Source: Acidobacteriota bacterium
Lineage (GTDB): Bacteria > Acidobacteriota > Blastocatellia > RBC074
Length of the DNA stretch: 14,593 nucleotides
Direction: 5' to 3'
NCBI GenBank assembly: GCA_022614735.1
Contig: JAKEHZ010000180.1
Location: forward strand, 1 to 14,593
The notes under the pieces: model-generated
Database searches by the model: none
Told to the model about the DNA's origin: nothing
What the model saw: the letters and a program-made list of their open reading frames with translations, nothing else
In this document: positions 1 through 6,314 of the stretch, piece by piece
Layout of the letters: every line of letters begins with the position of its first letter
How positions within the stretch are numbered: position 1 is the stretch's first letter
Program-made: the position numbers and the translations under genes

Positions 1-1
1 T

Positions 2-22
2 CCGCAATCCGCAATCCGCAAT
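2..22. repeat. Tandem heptamer repeat (CCGCAAT)x3
   Basis: Three exact head-to-tail copies of the 7-base unit CCGCAAT end 15 bases before the amidase start codon. The array may extend beyond the left edge of the window. Its period of seven matches the unrelated GGCAAAA heptamer array near 7352. It lies in the 5' leader of the next gene, but I see no defined regulatory role. Confidence 0.8.
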
Positions 23-26
23 CAAA

Positions 27-35
27 AGAGGAGGA
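27..35 (+). promoter_or_regulatory. Ribosome binding site of the amidase
   Basis: AGAGGAGGA is a near-perfect Shine-Dalgarno sequence two bases before the ATG at 38 (the GAGG core is a few bases further away). It fixes the start codon of the Tat-exported amidase. Confidence 0.8.
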
Positions 36-37
36 CT

Positions 38-1777
38 ATGAGAAAACCGCGTACTCACCAGAAGGCTTCAACCATCAATCGCCGCTCTTTCGTTAAATTG
101 CTGCCGGCAGCTGGCGCGGCAAGCATTACTATCACCAATCTCGACGTCACGAATACCGCGGCTCAACGAGCGCAACAACAAGCTCCGCAAAAGATCACGC
201 AGGAGATGCTGCGCGCTGCCGAACAAGTGATCGGCATAGAGCTGACCGAAGCGCAGGAAGCCATGGCGCTGAACGGGGTAAATCGTAATCTCGCGAATTA
301 CGAAACATTGCGGAAGATCGATGTGCCACTCGACACAGAGCCTGCCATAGCCTTCCATCCGGCACTCCCTGGTAAGAAATTCAATACGACGCGCGCCAGG
401 CTCAAGCCGAGCAAGGTCGATCCGCCAAAGTTCAACTCAACCGAAGAGCTCTCCTTCTGCACCGTCACACAGCTGGCTGAACTCGTGCGGACCAAGCAGG
501 TCTCACCCGTCGAGTTGACAAAGATGTATTTGAAGCGACTTGAGAAGTACGGTTCGAAATTACTCTGTGTCGTGACATTGACCGAAGAACTTGCGCTCAA
601 ACAGGCCGAAGATGCCGAACGCGAGATCAAACGCGGCAAATATCGGGGGCCGTTACATGGAATCCCATGCGGCATCAAAGATCTCTTTGCAACCAGGGGC
701 ATCAAGACGACGTGGGGCGCAGAACCTTACCGTGATCAGATGATTGATTACGACGCAACTGTAGTCGAACGGTTGCGCGATGCCGGCGCGATCCTCGTCG
801 CCAAACTCTCGATGGGTGCATTGGCAATGGGCGGAAGATGGTTCGCCGGGATGACTCGTAATCCGTGGCAGCCTGAAGAGTCAAATACCGGCTCGAGCGG
901 CTCATCCGCCGGCTCCGCCTCGGCAACATCAGCGGGATTAGTGGGATTTTCCCTGGGAACGGAGACTCTGGGCTCAATCGTCTCGCCTTCGTCACGATGC
1001 GGGGTGACGGGATTGCGCCCGACTTACGGGCGGATCAGCCGTTACGGCGCGATGGGGCTAAGCTGGACGATGGATAAGATAGGGCCTATCTGTCGCGGTG
1101 TCGAAGATTGCGCGCTTGTGCTCGATGCGATCCATGGCCCGGACGGGCACGACATCACCGTCGAAGACGTGCCATTCAACTGGAACCCCGACCGGCCGCT
1201 TTCACAGATGCGAATCGGTTATGTGAAGACCGAGTTCGAAGATGGTAGCGATGCGCGAAAGGCAATGTACAAAGAAGCACTCGATGCCCTGCGCAGCGCA
1301 GGGGCAAACCTCGAGCCTCTCGAGTTGCCGAAATTTTCAACCCAGAGTTTACGAATTATTCTGAATGCTGAGGCGGCGACCGCATTTGACGACATCACGC
1401 GCGACGGAAGAGTGAATCAATTATCAGGGCAGGCACAGGGCGATTGGCCCAACTCTTTCCGCACGTCCCGATTCATTCCGGCAGTCGAATACATCCGCGC
1501 ACAGCGCGCCCGAACATTGTTAATGCGTGAGATGGACAAGCTGATGTCGAACTGGGATGTCTTTGTCACGCCTGCTCCGGGAAGCGCCAGTTTGCTCATC
1601 ACGAATTTGACCGGTCATCCGGCAGTCGTCTTGCCTTGTGGATTCAACAACAACCTGCCGCAGGCGATAATGTTCACCGGCGGGTTGTATGATGAAGCAG
1701 CGCCGCTGCGACTCGCGCTGGCCTTTGAGCGAGCGACGAAGTGGCACACAATGCATCCGAAGCTGGATCTTGTGTGA
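38..1777 (+). CDS. Tat-exported amidase (amidase signature family)
   Basis: A serine hydrolase of the amidase-signature family, which cleaves carboxamide bonds; the substrate cannot be told from sequence. Residues 15-20 (NRRSFVK-like) followed by a hydrophobic Ala-rich stretch form a twin-arginine export signal, so the enzyme probably folds in the cytoplasm and acts outside it. The catalytic triad is complete. Lys214 lies in GIKD, cis-Ser289 in the GSSAGS stretch, and nucleophile Ser313 in TLGSI. Their spacings of 75 and 24 residues match those of GatA. The Arg that normally follows GSI is Val here (GSIVSP). At 579 aa it exceeds cytoplasmic GatA (about 480-490 aa) because of the signal and a roughly 90-residue N-terminal extension. 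It is not likely to be GatA, because it is exported and no gatB or gatC is adjacent. The start is set by the strong RBS. The gene appears monocistronic, followed by decayed DNA. Confidence 0.93.
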   Translation: MRKPRTHQKASTINRRSFVKLLPAAGAASITITNLDVTNTAAQRAQQQAPQKITQEMLRAAEQVIGIELTEAQEAMALNGVNRNLANYETLRKIDVPLDTEPAIAFHPALPGKKFNTTRARLKPSKVDPPKFNSTEELSFCTVTQLAELVRTKQVSPVELTKMYLKRLEKYGSKLLCVVTLTEELALKQAEDAEREIKRGKYRGPLHGIPCGIKDLFATRGIKTTWGAEPYRDQMIDYDATVVERLRDAGAILVAKLSMGALAMGGRWFAGMTRNPWQPEESNTGSSGSSAGSASATSAGLVGFSLGTETLGSIVSPSSRCGVTGLRPTYGRISRYGAMGLSWTMDKIGPICRGVEDCALVLDAIHGPDGHDITVEDVPFNWNPDRPLSQMRIGYVKTEFEDGSDARKAMYKEALDALRSAGANLEPLELPKFSTQSLRIILNAEAATAFDDITRDGRVNQLSGQAQGDWPNSFRTSRFIPAVEYIRAQRARTLLMREMDKLMSNWDVFVTPAPGSASLLITNLTGHPAVVLPCGFNNNLPQAIMFTGGLYDEAAPLRLALAFERATKWHTMHPKLDLV

Positions 1778-2011
1778 GTGGTAATTTTTGCAATCTCGAA
1801 ACCTTGAAAGAGAGAACGCGAACAGCAACGTGTTTATTGTTGGACTAATCGGATCACTGCTATTCGCTTCAGAGTCCATGGCACAAGATCTGCCTAAATC
1901 ATGGGCAATCTCCGCGCAAAGCCCGGCCGAACCGCAAACATACTAGCCCATAAAGATCGCATCGTGGCAGAAACTGAAGGTAAGCGGCGTGATCATCGAG
2001 TTGAACTCTGA
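1778..2011. other. Gap with no intact gene; probably degraded coding DNA
   Basis: No intact gene is visible. A GTG-started stretch at 1830-1946 would encode 38 residues with a hydrophobic start, but it has no good ribosome binding site and I recognise no family. Between about 1950 and 2040 two plus frames read as protein-like but are cut by stops. Given the permease relic that follows, this is most likely decayed coding sequence. Confidence 0.5.
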
Positions 2012-2275
2012 AGCCTCGTCGTTCGTGATGAGATCGGTGACGTGTTGTTTTTTGTCACGCCCAGATTTTTCTCAACGATTGGAATACCGTTGCTGTGTGG
2101 ACGCGACTTCGGCCCACAGGATCACCAGAATTCCGTCAATGTAGCGATCATCAATGAAACGATGATGCGCCGCCTATTCCCTGATCGTAACCCACTCGGC
2201 CAACACGTCCGCATGGGGGACAAGCCGATAGAGATCGTGGGAGTAGTGGGAGATGCGTTTCTGAGAGATTCGTGG
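2012..2275 (+). pseudogene. Relic of an ADOP/MacB-type ABC permease
   Basis: The frame is open from 2012. From about 2054 it reads as the periplasmic core-domain segment of acidobacterial MacB-like permeases. The visible pattern is VTPRFFSTIGIPLL, then GRDF, then VAIINETMMRRLFP, then NPLGQHVR, then PIEIVGVVGD. Intact family members are around 800 residues with several membrane helices. Here only about 75-85 recognisable residues remain, the upstream frame is closed by a TGA at 2009-2011, and similarity fades after about 2275. There is no start codon with a ribosome binding site, no membrane segment and no partner ATPase. I read it as a remnant left by deletion. The open frame runs on to 2407 and overlaps the next gene, but that part looks like noise. 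Confidence 0.72.
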
Positions 2276-2302
2276 CCCCGTCTGCAGACGGAATGTTCGG
2301 GT

Positions 2303-2310
2303 AAAGGAGA
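2303..2310 (+). promoter_or_regulatory. Ribosome binding site of the membrane/FGE-like gene
   Basis: AAAGGAGA ends five bases before the ATG at 2316, so it is a textbook Shine-Dalgarno sequence that decides this start. It lies inside the trailing frame of the permease relic. Confidence 0.75.
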
Positions 2311-2315
2311 GCACG

Positions 2316-3245
2316 ATGAAGAATCTTGCTTTACGATACGGGCTTATATTTGGCGCCCTCTTTCCCACCATCGGAGTCGCGTTCATAGCGCTCAGTGTTT
2401 TTACTGACGTCAACAGGCCGCTGTGGCTCGGTTTGAATCAAATCAAGGGGATTCTCTGTTTTGGTTTGTGTGGTTTTGCCGGGTTGTTAATCGGCCGGCA
2501 AACCGGGAACGTCAAGATGGCGGCGCTGGCAGGAATGCTGGCAGGAGCGATGGGGGGCGCGGTTGTCTCGGCAGCGTTGTACATCATTCCATATGGTTTC
2601 ATTGATCATGTTCGTCAGTATCCATTTGAGCATTACAGCTATCTCAATAGCGGCGCAACCAATATCCGTGAATACCTGTTATCCGAAAGAGGGCGCGCCA
2701 CTGTCACGGAAACTAGCATTGGGTTGGTGCCTGTCATAGCGCCCATCGCAGCCCTGCTGGGAGCAGCCGTTGCAGCGCTTGGGGGCTGGGTTGGGAAAAG
2801 AAAGTTGTTCAAAAAGATTTTGCCGGCCGCCGCGGTTGTGCTGGCGATCTCGATTATTTTGGGGCTGTGGTCTGACGCCAGGAGATTTGAGGTTCCGTTC
2901 CCGACTGGCATCAACAGTGAAGTCAACAAGAGTTTCAGCGGGTCAACCTTGCCCCCCGGAAGCGCGCGTCTTGATCTGAAAGACGTAGAGCAAGTTTGGG
3001 TTCCGGCAGGATGTTTTCGCCAGGGCGCCGATCCGAGCAAAGATTCAGATGCCAATTGGTATGAAACACCAGAGCGCGATGTCTGTATAACGAAAGGCTT
3101 CTGGTTGGACAAATATGAAGTCACCAACGCTTCGTATCAAAGATTCGTGGCTGAGGGTGGTTATGACCGGCGTGAGTATTGGTCGGAGGAGGGTTGGCAA
3201 TGGAAAGGCGAGCGCCGACGTCCTCTTCACCCGGCAGTTGTTTGA
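2316..3245 (+). pseudogene. Membrane protein with C-terminally truncated formylglycine-generating-enzyme-like domain
   Basis: Residues 1-185 carry about five hydrophobic segments (near 8-28, 45-62, 67-92, 135-160 and 168-186), separated by Gly/Ala-rich turns, so this part is membrane-embedded. After a linker, residues 226-309 match the start of a FGE-sulfatase (SUMF1-like) domain: VWVPAGCFRQGAD, then ETPERDV, then GFWLDKYEVTNASYQRFV. The frame ends just after HPAVV. Family members usually continue there with a P-V-V-G-V-S-W-type motif and well over 100 further residues, including the C-terminal core. No continuation was found in the other plus frames downstream. The gene therefore looks truncated or frameshifted near 3240. 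In complete relatives this domain either generates formylglycine in sulfatases or is a non-catalytic binding module; the fragment should do neither. The good ribosome binding site means the truncated protein may still be made. Confidence 0.6.
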
Positions 3246-3667
3246 GATGTTAGATCTGTTTGAGACGGTTGACGGATAGCGCCCCATCCAGATCGTAGTG
3301 TCCGGCTCGTAAAGCCCTTGTCTGCGCTGCGCCAAATTGCTGGGCCTTTGATAAAATAGTCCTCTAAATCGGCTGCGCGGGAGACCACCTGGAAGGCTCA
3401 TCTCGCGTGCCCTTTATGCGACGTTTCTACACCGAAGAGTTTGCAAGAAGCGGTTGGCAATTCATTCGAGAAAGGGAGATCAGAGACCGGGGCCACGTAA
3501 GGGGAGCGCTTACTTGAATTCCAGGCGAACGGGTATAAGCTTGATATAAAATACTCGGGCGAGAGGGAGAGGGAGCTCGGTTGTGCGTATCAGATTGAAT
3601 TGAGCCGGCCAGCTCAATGAGCCCGGTTCAACAAGCCATGTATCTGTAAGGAGAGTCAAAAGGGGGT
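3246..3667. other. 422-base gap without a recognisable gene
   Basis: No frame on either strand gives a protein I recognise, and the lost FGE-like C-terminus is not visible here. A 7-bp-arm inverted repeat, ATTGAGC/GCTCAAT with a six-base loop, lies at 3599-3618. An AT-rich TATAAAAT stretch at 3545-3552 could be a -10 element for the next gene, but no convincing -35 sits at the right distance. The rest is probably remnant DNA. Confidence 0.5.
3599..3618. repeat. Short inverted repeat upstream of the TPR-TonB gene
   Basis: ATTGAGC and GCTCAAT are exact reverse complements separated by CGGCCA. The repeat lies 50 bases before the start codon at 3668. It may be an operator or an mRNA hairpin; there is no T-run to support a terminator. 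This is weak evidence on its own. Confidence 0.35.
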
Positions 3668-4708
3668 ATGCTAATTCGACCGAAATCGTCTCGGATACTT
3701 TTTCTGCTCGTTGTGTTTGCACTGCCGGCGTTCGCGGTCATACCGCAAGATAACGCGGACGCCATTGCCGCCGAACGCCATTACAAGCGCGGGCAAAAGC
3801 TCTACCGGACCGGCCAGACCGAGCAAGCGATCGAAGAACTCTACACCGCCCTCAGTGTGCGGGAAATCTACTATGAAGCTCAGCTCCTTCTCGGTCGCTC
3901 TCTGATAGAGGCTAAGCGCTACCGTGAAGCGGCGGCGACTCTGAGGGAGATAGAACCTCCCGAGCGCGGAGCTGCAGAAGTCCACAAGCTGTTGGGGAGG
4001 GCTTACTACCAGATGAACAGGTTGCGAGAGGCGGCCCGCAACCTCCATTACGCAATCCGCTCTTCTAAGCGTCCCGACTATGAACTCCACTACTTGCTGG
4101 GCCTGGTAATGCTCCGTCAAGGTGACGCGGAAGGCGCAATCGTTGAGGCAACAAGGGCGGCGGCGCTGAAACCACGCTTCGCGCCGGCTCGAAAACTTCT
4201 GAGCGATGCCTACCTAATGAAAAAAGATTACGAGCCGTCTGAAAAAGCGCTTAAGCATTATCTTGCTAGTGTGCGAGACGGAACTGAGGCGGCAGAAATC
4301 AAAGAACGTATCGAGGCTATCAGGAGCCTCGGCCGGGCGAAACCCGAAAAGTCAGTCCAAAAGCCAATTACACTCCCGCAGATTTATAAGATCCCTCATC
4401 CCGGTTACACCCTGGAGGCTCTCCGTTACAATGTCGAAGGGTCAGTACGGCTAGAGGTTCTCCTAGGAAGTGACGGCGCTATCAAACATGCCCTGGTAGT
4501 CCGCGGACTCGGGTTCGGTTTAGATGAAGAAGCGTTGAAGGCGGCGCGGGGGATAAAGTTCAAGCCAGGAGAGGTGGACGGGCAACCGGTATCAATGTGG
4601 ATGGGAGTGGAACTCGGATTTATGACAATAGAAATCGAGAGAAAGCGGGGGGAGACTCCAAAAATTGCGCTGAGTACTGCAGGCTTGATTCACTACAAAG
4701 GCAAATAA
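3668..4708 (+). CDS. TPR protein with TonB C-terminal domain
   Basis: A 346-residue envelope protein. Residues 8-24 are a hydrophobic export signal or N-terminal anchor. Residues 35-220 form about five tetratricopeptide-like helical repeats, for example YKRGQKLYRTGQTEQAIEEL and LLGRAYYQMNRLREAARNL. Residues 240-320 are a TonB C-terminal domain: P-G-Y-T, then VEGSVRLEVLLGSDG, then LDEEALKAARGIKFKPG and a closing hydrophobic strand. TonB domains normally pass inner-membrane energy to outer-membrane receptors, but here there is no Pro-rich spacer and no exbB or exbD nearby. The TPR part probably scaffolds other proteins, so calling it an energy transducer is inference. AAGGAG at 3648-3653 lies rather far upstream and AGGGGG at 3661-3666 very close, so the ribosome binding site is not ideal. 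The gene converges on the CorC-like gene with a 23-base gap. Confidence 0.85.
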   Translation: MLIRPKSSRILFLLVVFALPAFAVIPQDNADAIAAERHYKRGQKLYRTGQTEQAIEELYTALSVREIYYEAQLLLGRSLIEAKRYREAAATLREIEPPERGAAEVHKLLGRAYYQMNRLREAARNLHYAIRSSKRPDYELHYLLGLVMLRQGDAEGAIVEATRAAALKPRFAPARKLLSDAYLMKKDYEPSEKALKHYLASVRDGTEAAEIKERIEAIRSLGRAKPEKSVQKPITLPQIYKIPHPGYTLEALRYNVEGSVRLEVLLGSDGAIKHALVVRGLGFGLDEEALKAARGIKFKPGEVDGQPVSMWMGVELGFMTIEIERKRGETPKIALSTAGLIHYKGK

Positions 4709-4731
4709 CAACGGCGTGTTTAGTGAGAATT

Positions 4732-6075
4732 TTACTGGCCCGTCGTTCCTATTTTTTGGTCACCGTGGATAGTCATCTCTTTTTTCATCGGCGTATAGCG
4801 GATACGCCGGATCTGCCGTCGCTCAACTTGATCGACGGCAAAAGCGGCGCCGTCGTACTCAATTACCTCGCCCGGCCGCAGCAAACGGCCAGCCTGAGCT
4901 AGTAAGAATCCGGCGAGAGTTGTATATGCTTCATCTTCCGGCAAACGCAGACCCAGGCGCCGGTTGGTGTCACGAACGGCGAGCATCCCGTCAAGAAGAT
5001 ATACCCCATCAACCTTTTGGATCTGTGATGAGACTTCTTCATCAAACTCGTCGTTAATCTCGCCAACAATCTCTTCAAGCAGATCTTCGATGGTAACAAT
5101 TCCTGCTAATCCGCCGTGCTCATCAATCACAAAAGCGAGGTGAGTGCGCTTGGATTGCATTTGTTTGAGCGCCTCTCCGAGTTTGGCTGTTTCCGGGATG
5201 AAGAGCGGCGGGTGAATCAGCCTCTCTAGATTGAAATCTCTTGTGGAGCCGTTTTCGAGATATGGCTCAAGGTCGCGCCGTACAAGAACTCCGAGCATAT
5301 TATCCAATCCCTCACGAAAGACCGGGAGGCGCGAATATCCGTGTACGCGAAAAGCCTGTTTAGTCTCATCCAGGGTGGCGTTGACCGGCAGAGCGAACAC
5401 GTTAACGCGAGGGACCATCGCCTCTTTCACTTCAGCCTCGGTAAAGTCGAAGACGCGGTTGATCAGCTTCTGTTCTTCCTCCTCAAGGTGCCCGCCCTGT
5501 CGGGAGATCTCGATCAGATGGCGCAGCTCCTCCTCCGTGTAGATTGAGGCGTGGTCACCTGTAGGATGCAGTCCAAAAAGACGCACGGTGCGGGTGCCCG
5601 CCCAGTCGAGCAGCCGGATCGGCCAGGAGAACACCTTGTAAAAAACCTGCATTGGGAGAGCGATGGCGAGCGCCACTTTTTCAGCTCTCTCCAGTGCGAG
5701 GGTTTTAGGCGCAAGCTCGCCCAGCACGATATGAAGAAAAGTGATGACAGTGAATGCAACGGCAAAGGCGATGGTGTGCCGGACTGTGTCCGAGACATAA
5801 CCCTTAAGCGGCTCTTCGAGTAGATGGGCGAAGACAGGTTCGCCAATCCAGCCAAGAGCAAGCGAAGCCATGGTGATTCCAAGCTGCGTTGCGGAGATGT
5901 AGGCGTTGAGGTTATCGAGGAGTTCGAGCAGGAGCTTCGCGCGCCGATGCCCGCCCTCGGCCAAAGTCAGAATGCGCGAGCGTCGCACCCCGACTAGTGC
6001 AAACTCTGAGGCCACAAAAAAGCCGTTGGCTAGAACGAGTGCAATTACGATAAGTATGTAGAGAGCTGTCTCCAT
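4732..6075 (-). CDS. CNNM/CorC (HlyC/CorC) family membrane protein with CBS pair
   Basis: A 447-residue integral membrane protein with the standard order of the family. A DUF21/CNNM transmembrane domain covers about residues 1-195, including LANGFFVASEFALV and the VLGELAPKTLAL motif. A CBS pair covers about 215-340, including MVPRVNVFAL, GYSRLPVF and HGGLAGIVTIEDLLEEIVGEI. A CorC/HlyC C-terminal domain covers about 350-435. Family members are linked to Mg2+/Co2+ efflux or homeostasis, and the CBS pair typically senses ATP-Mg; the ion is not decided by sequence. Length is typical and no domain is damaged. A promoter is visible upstream (-35 at 6124-6129, -10 at 6101-6106), and GGAG at 6088-6091 could serve as a somewhat distant ribosome binding site. 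The gene appears to stand alone, convergent with the TPR-TonB gene. Confidence 0.93.
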   Translation of the reverse strand: METALYILIVIALVLANGFFVASEFALVGVRRSRILTLAEGGHRRAKLLLELLDNLNAYISATQLGITMASLALGWIGEPVFAHLLEEPLKGYVSDTVRHTIAFAVAFTVITFLHIVLGELAPKTLALERAEKVALAIALPMQVFYKVFSWPIRLLDWAGTRTVRLFGLHPTGDHASIYTEEELRHLIEISRQGGHLEEEEQKLINRVFDFTEAEVKEAMVPRVNVFALPVNATLDETKQAFRVHGYSRLPVFREGLDNMLGVLVRRDLEPYLENGSTRDFNLERLIHPPLFIPETAKLGEALKQMQSKRTHLAFVIDEHGGLAGIVTIEDLLEEIVGEINDEFDEEVSSQIQKVDGVYLLDGMLAVRDTNRRLGLRLPEDEAYTTLAGFLLAQAGRLLRPGEVIEYDGAAFAVDQVERRQIRRIRYTPMKKEMTIHGDQKIGTTGQ

Positions 6076-6100
6076 TCCGCTTCAACACTCCGTTCAAGGT

Positions 6101-6129
6101 ATGCTAGTGCCCCGTGGGTTTAAGGTCAA
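6101..6129 (-). promoter_or_regulatory. Sigma70-type promoter of the CorC-like gene
   Basis: On the minus strand, TTGACC (6129-6124) is followed after exactly 17 bases by TAGCAT (6106-6101). The -35 matches the consensus at five of six positions and the -10 at four of six. Transcription should start near 6095, giving a leader of about 20 bases before the ATG at 6075. Confidence 0.5.
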
Positions 6130-6308
6130 ACATTACAGGCCAATTGAGTTGGTGTAGAGGTGTATTGGCAGTTGCAGGCCACCAGCGCAAGGAGCAGGCG
6201 ATCAAACATTACGAACGGGCAGTGGAGTTGAATCCGTCGAACTGGCGCATCGCCGATCTACTCAGGAATTGGCGACGCGATCGCAAACAACTTTCAGAGA
6301 AACAGTGA
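6114..6308 (+). pseudogene. 3' remnant of a TPR-containing gene
   Basis: About the last 40 codons of this 64-codon frame read as a final TPR helix pair: KEQAIKHYERAVELNPSNW, then IADLLRN and a basic tail. Such a tail closes many longer secreted acidobacterial proteins, for example serine hydrolases ending in one or two TPRs. Here everything before it is missing: residues 1-22 look like random translation, and the frame begins within the promoter region of the CorC-like gene. There is no good ribosome binding site. I take it as the surviving end of a deleted gene. Its stop lies six bases from the end of the convergent hydrolase gene. A genuine tiny TPR peptide is a less likely alternative. Confidence 0.5.
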
Positions 6309-6314
6309 TAGCAG

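Noticed and set aside
68..705. Minus-strand frames opposite the amidase
   Set aside because: They lie antisense to a gene with a full catalytic triad, have no ribosome binding sites and give Arg/Ser-rich translations typical of shadow frames.
38..1777. Glutamyl-tRNA amidotransferase subunit GatA
   Set aside because: The protein has a Tat export signal and an N-terminal extension, and there is no gatB or gatC alongside.
1830..1946. A small GTG-started frame of 38 codons with a hydrophobic start
   Set aside because: There is no good ribosome binding site or recognisable family, and it lies in a decayed stretch, so it is probably remnant coding DNA.
3514..3552. A possible promoter (TTGAAT with TATAAG or TATAAA) before the TPR-TonB gene
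   Set aside because: The spacings (14 and 25 bases) do not fit a sigma70 promoter; only the AT-rich box was kept as a note.
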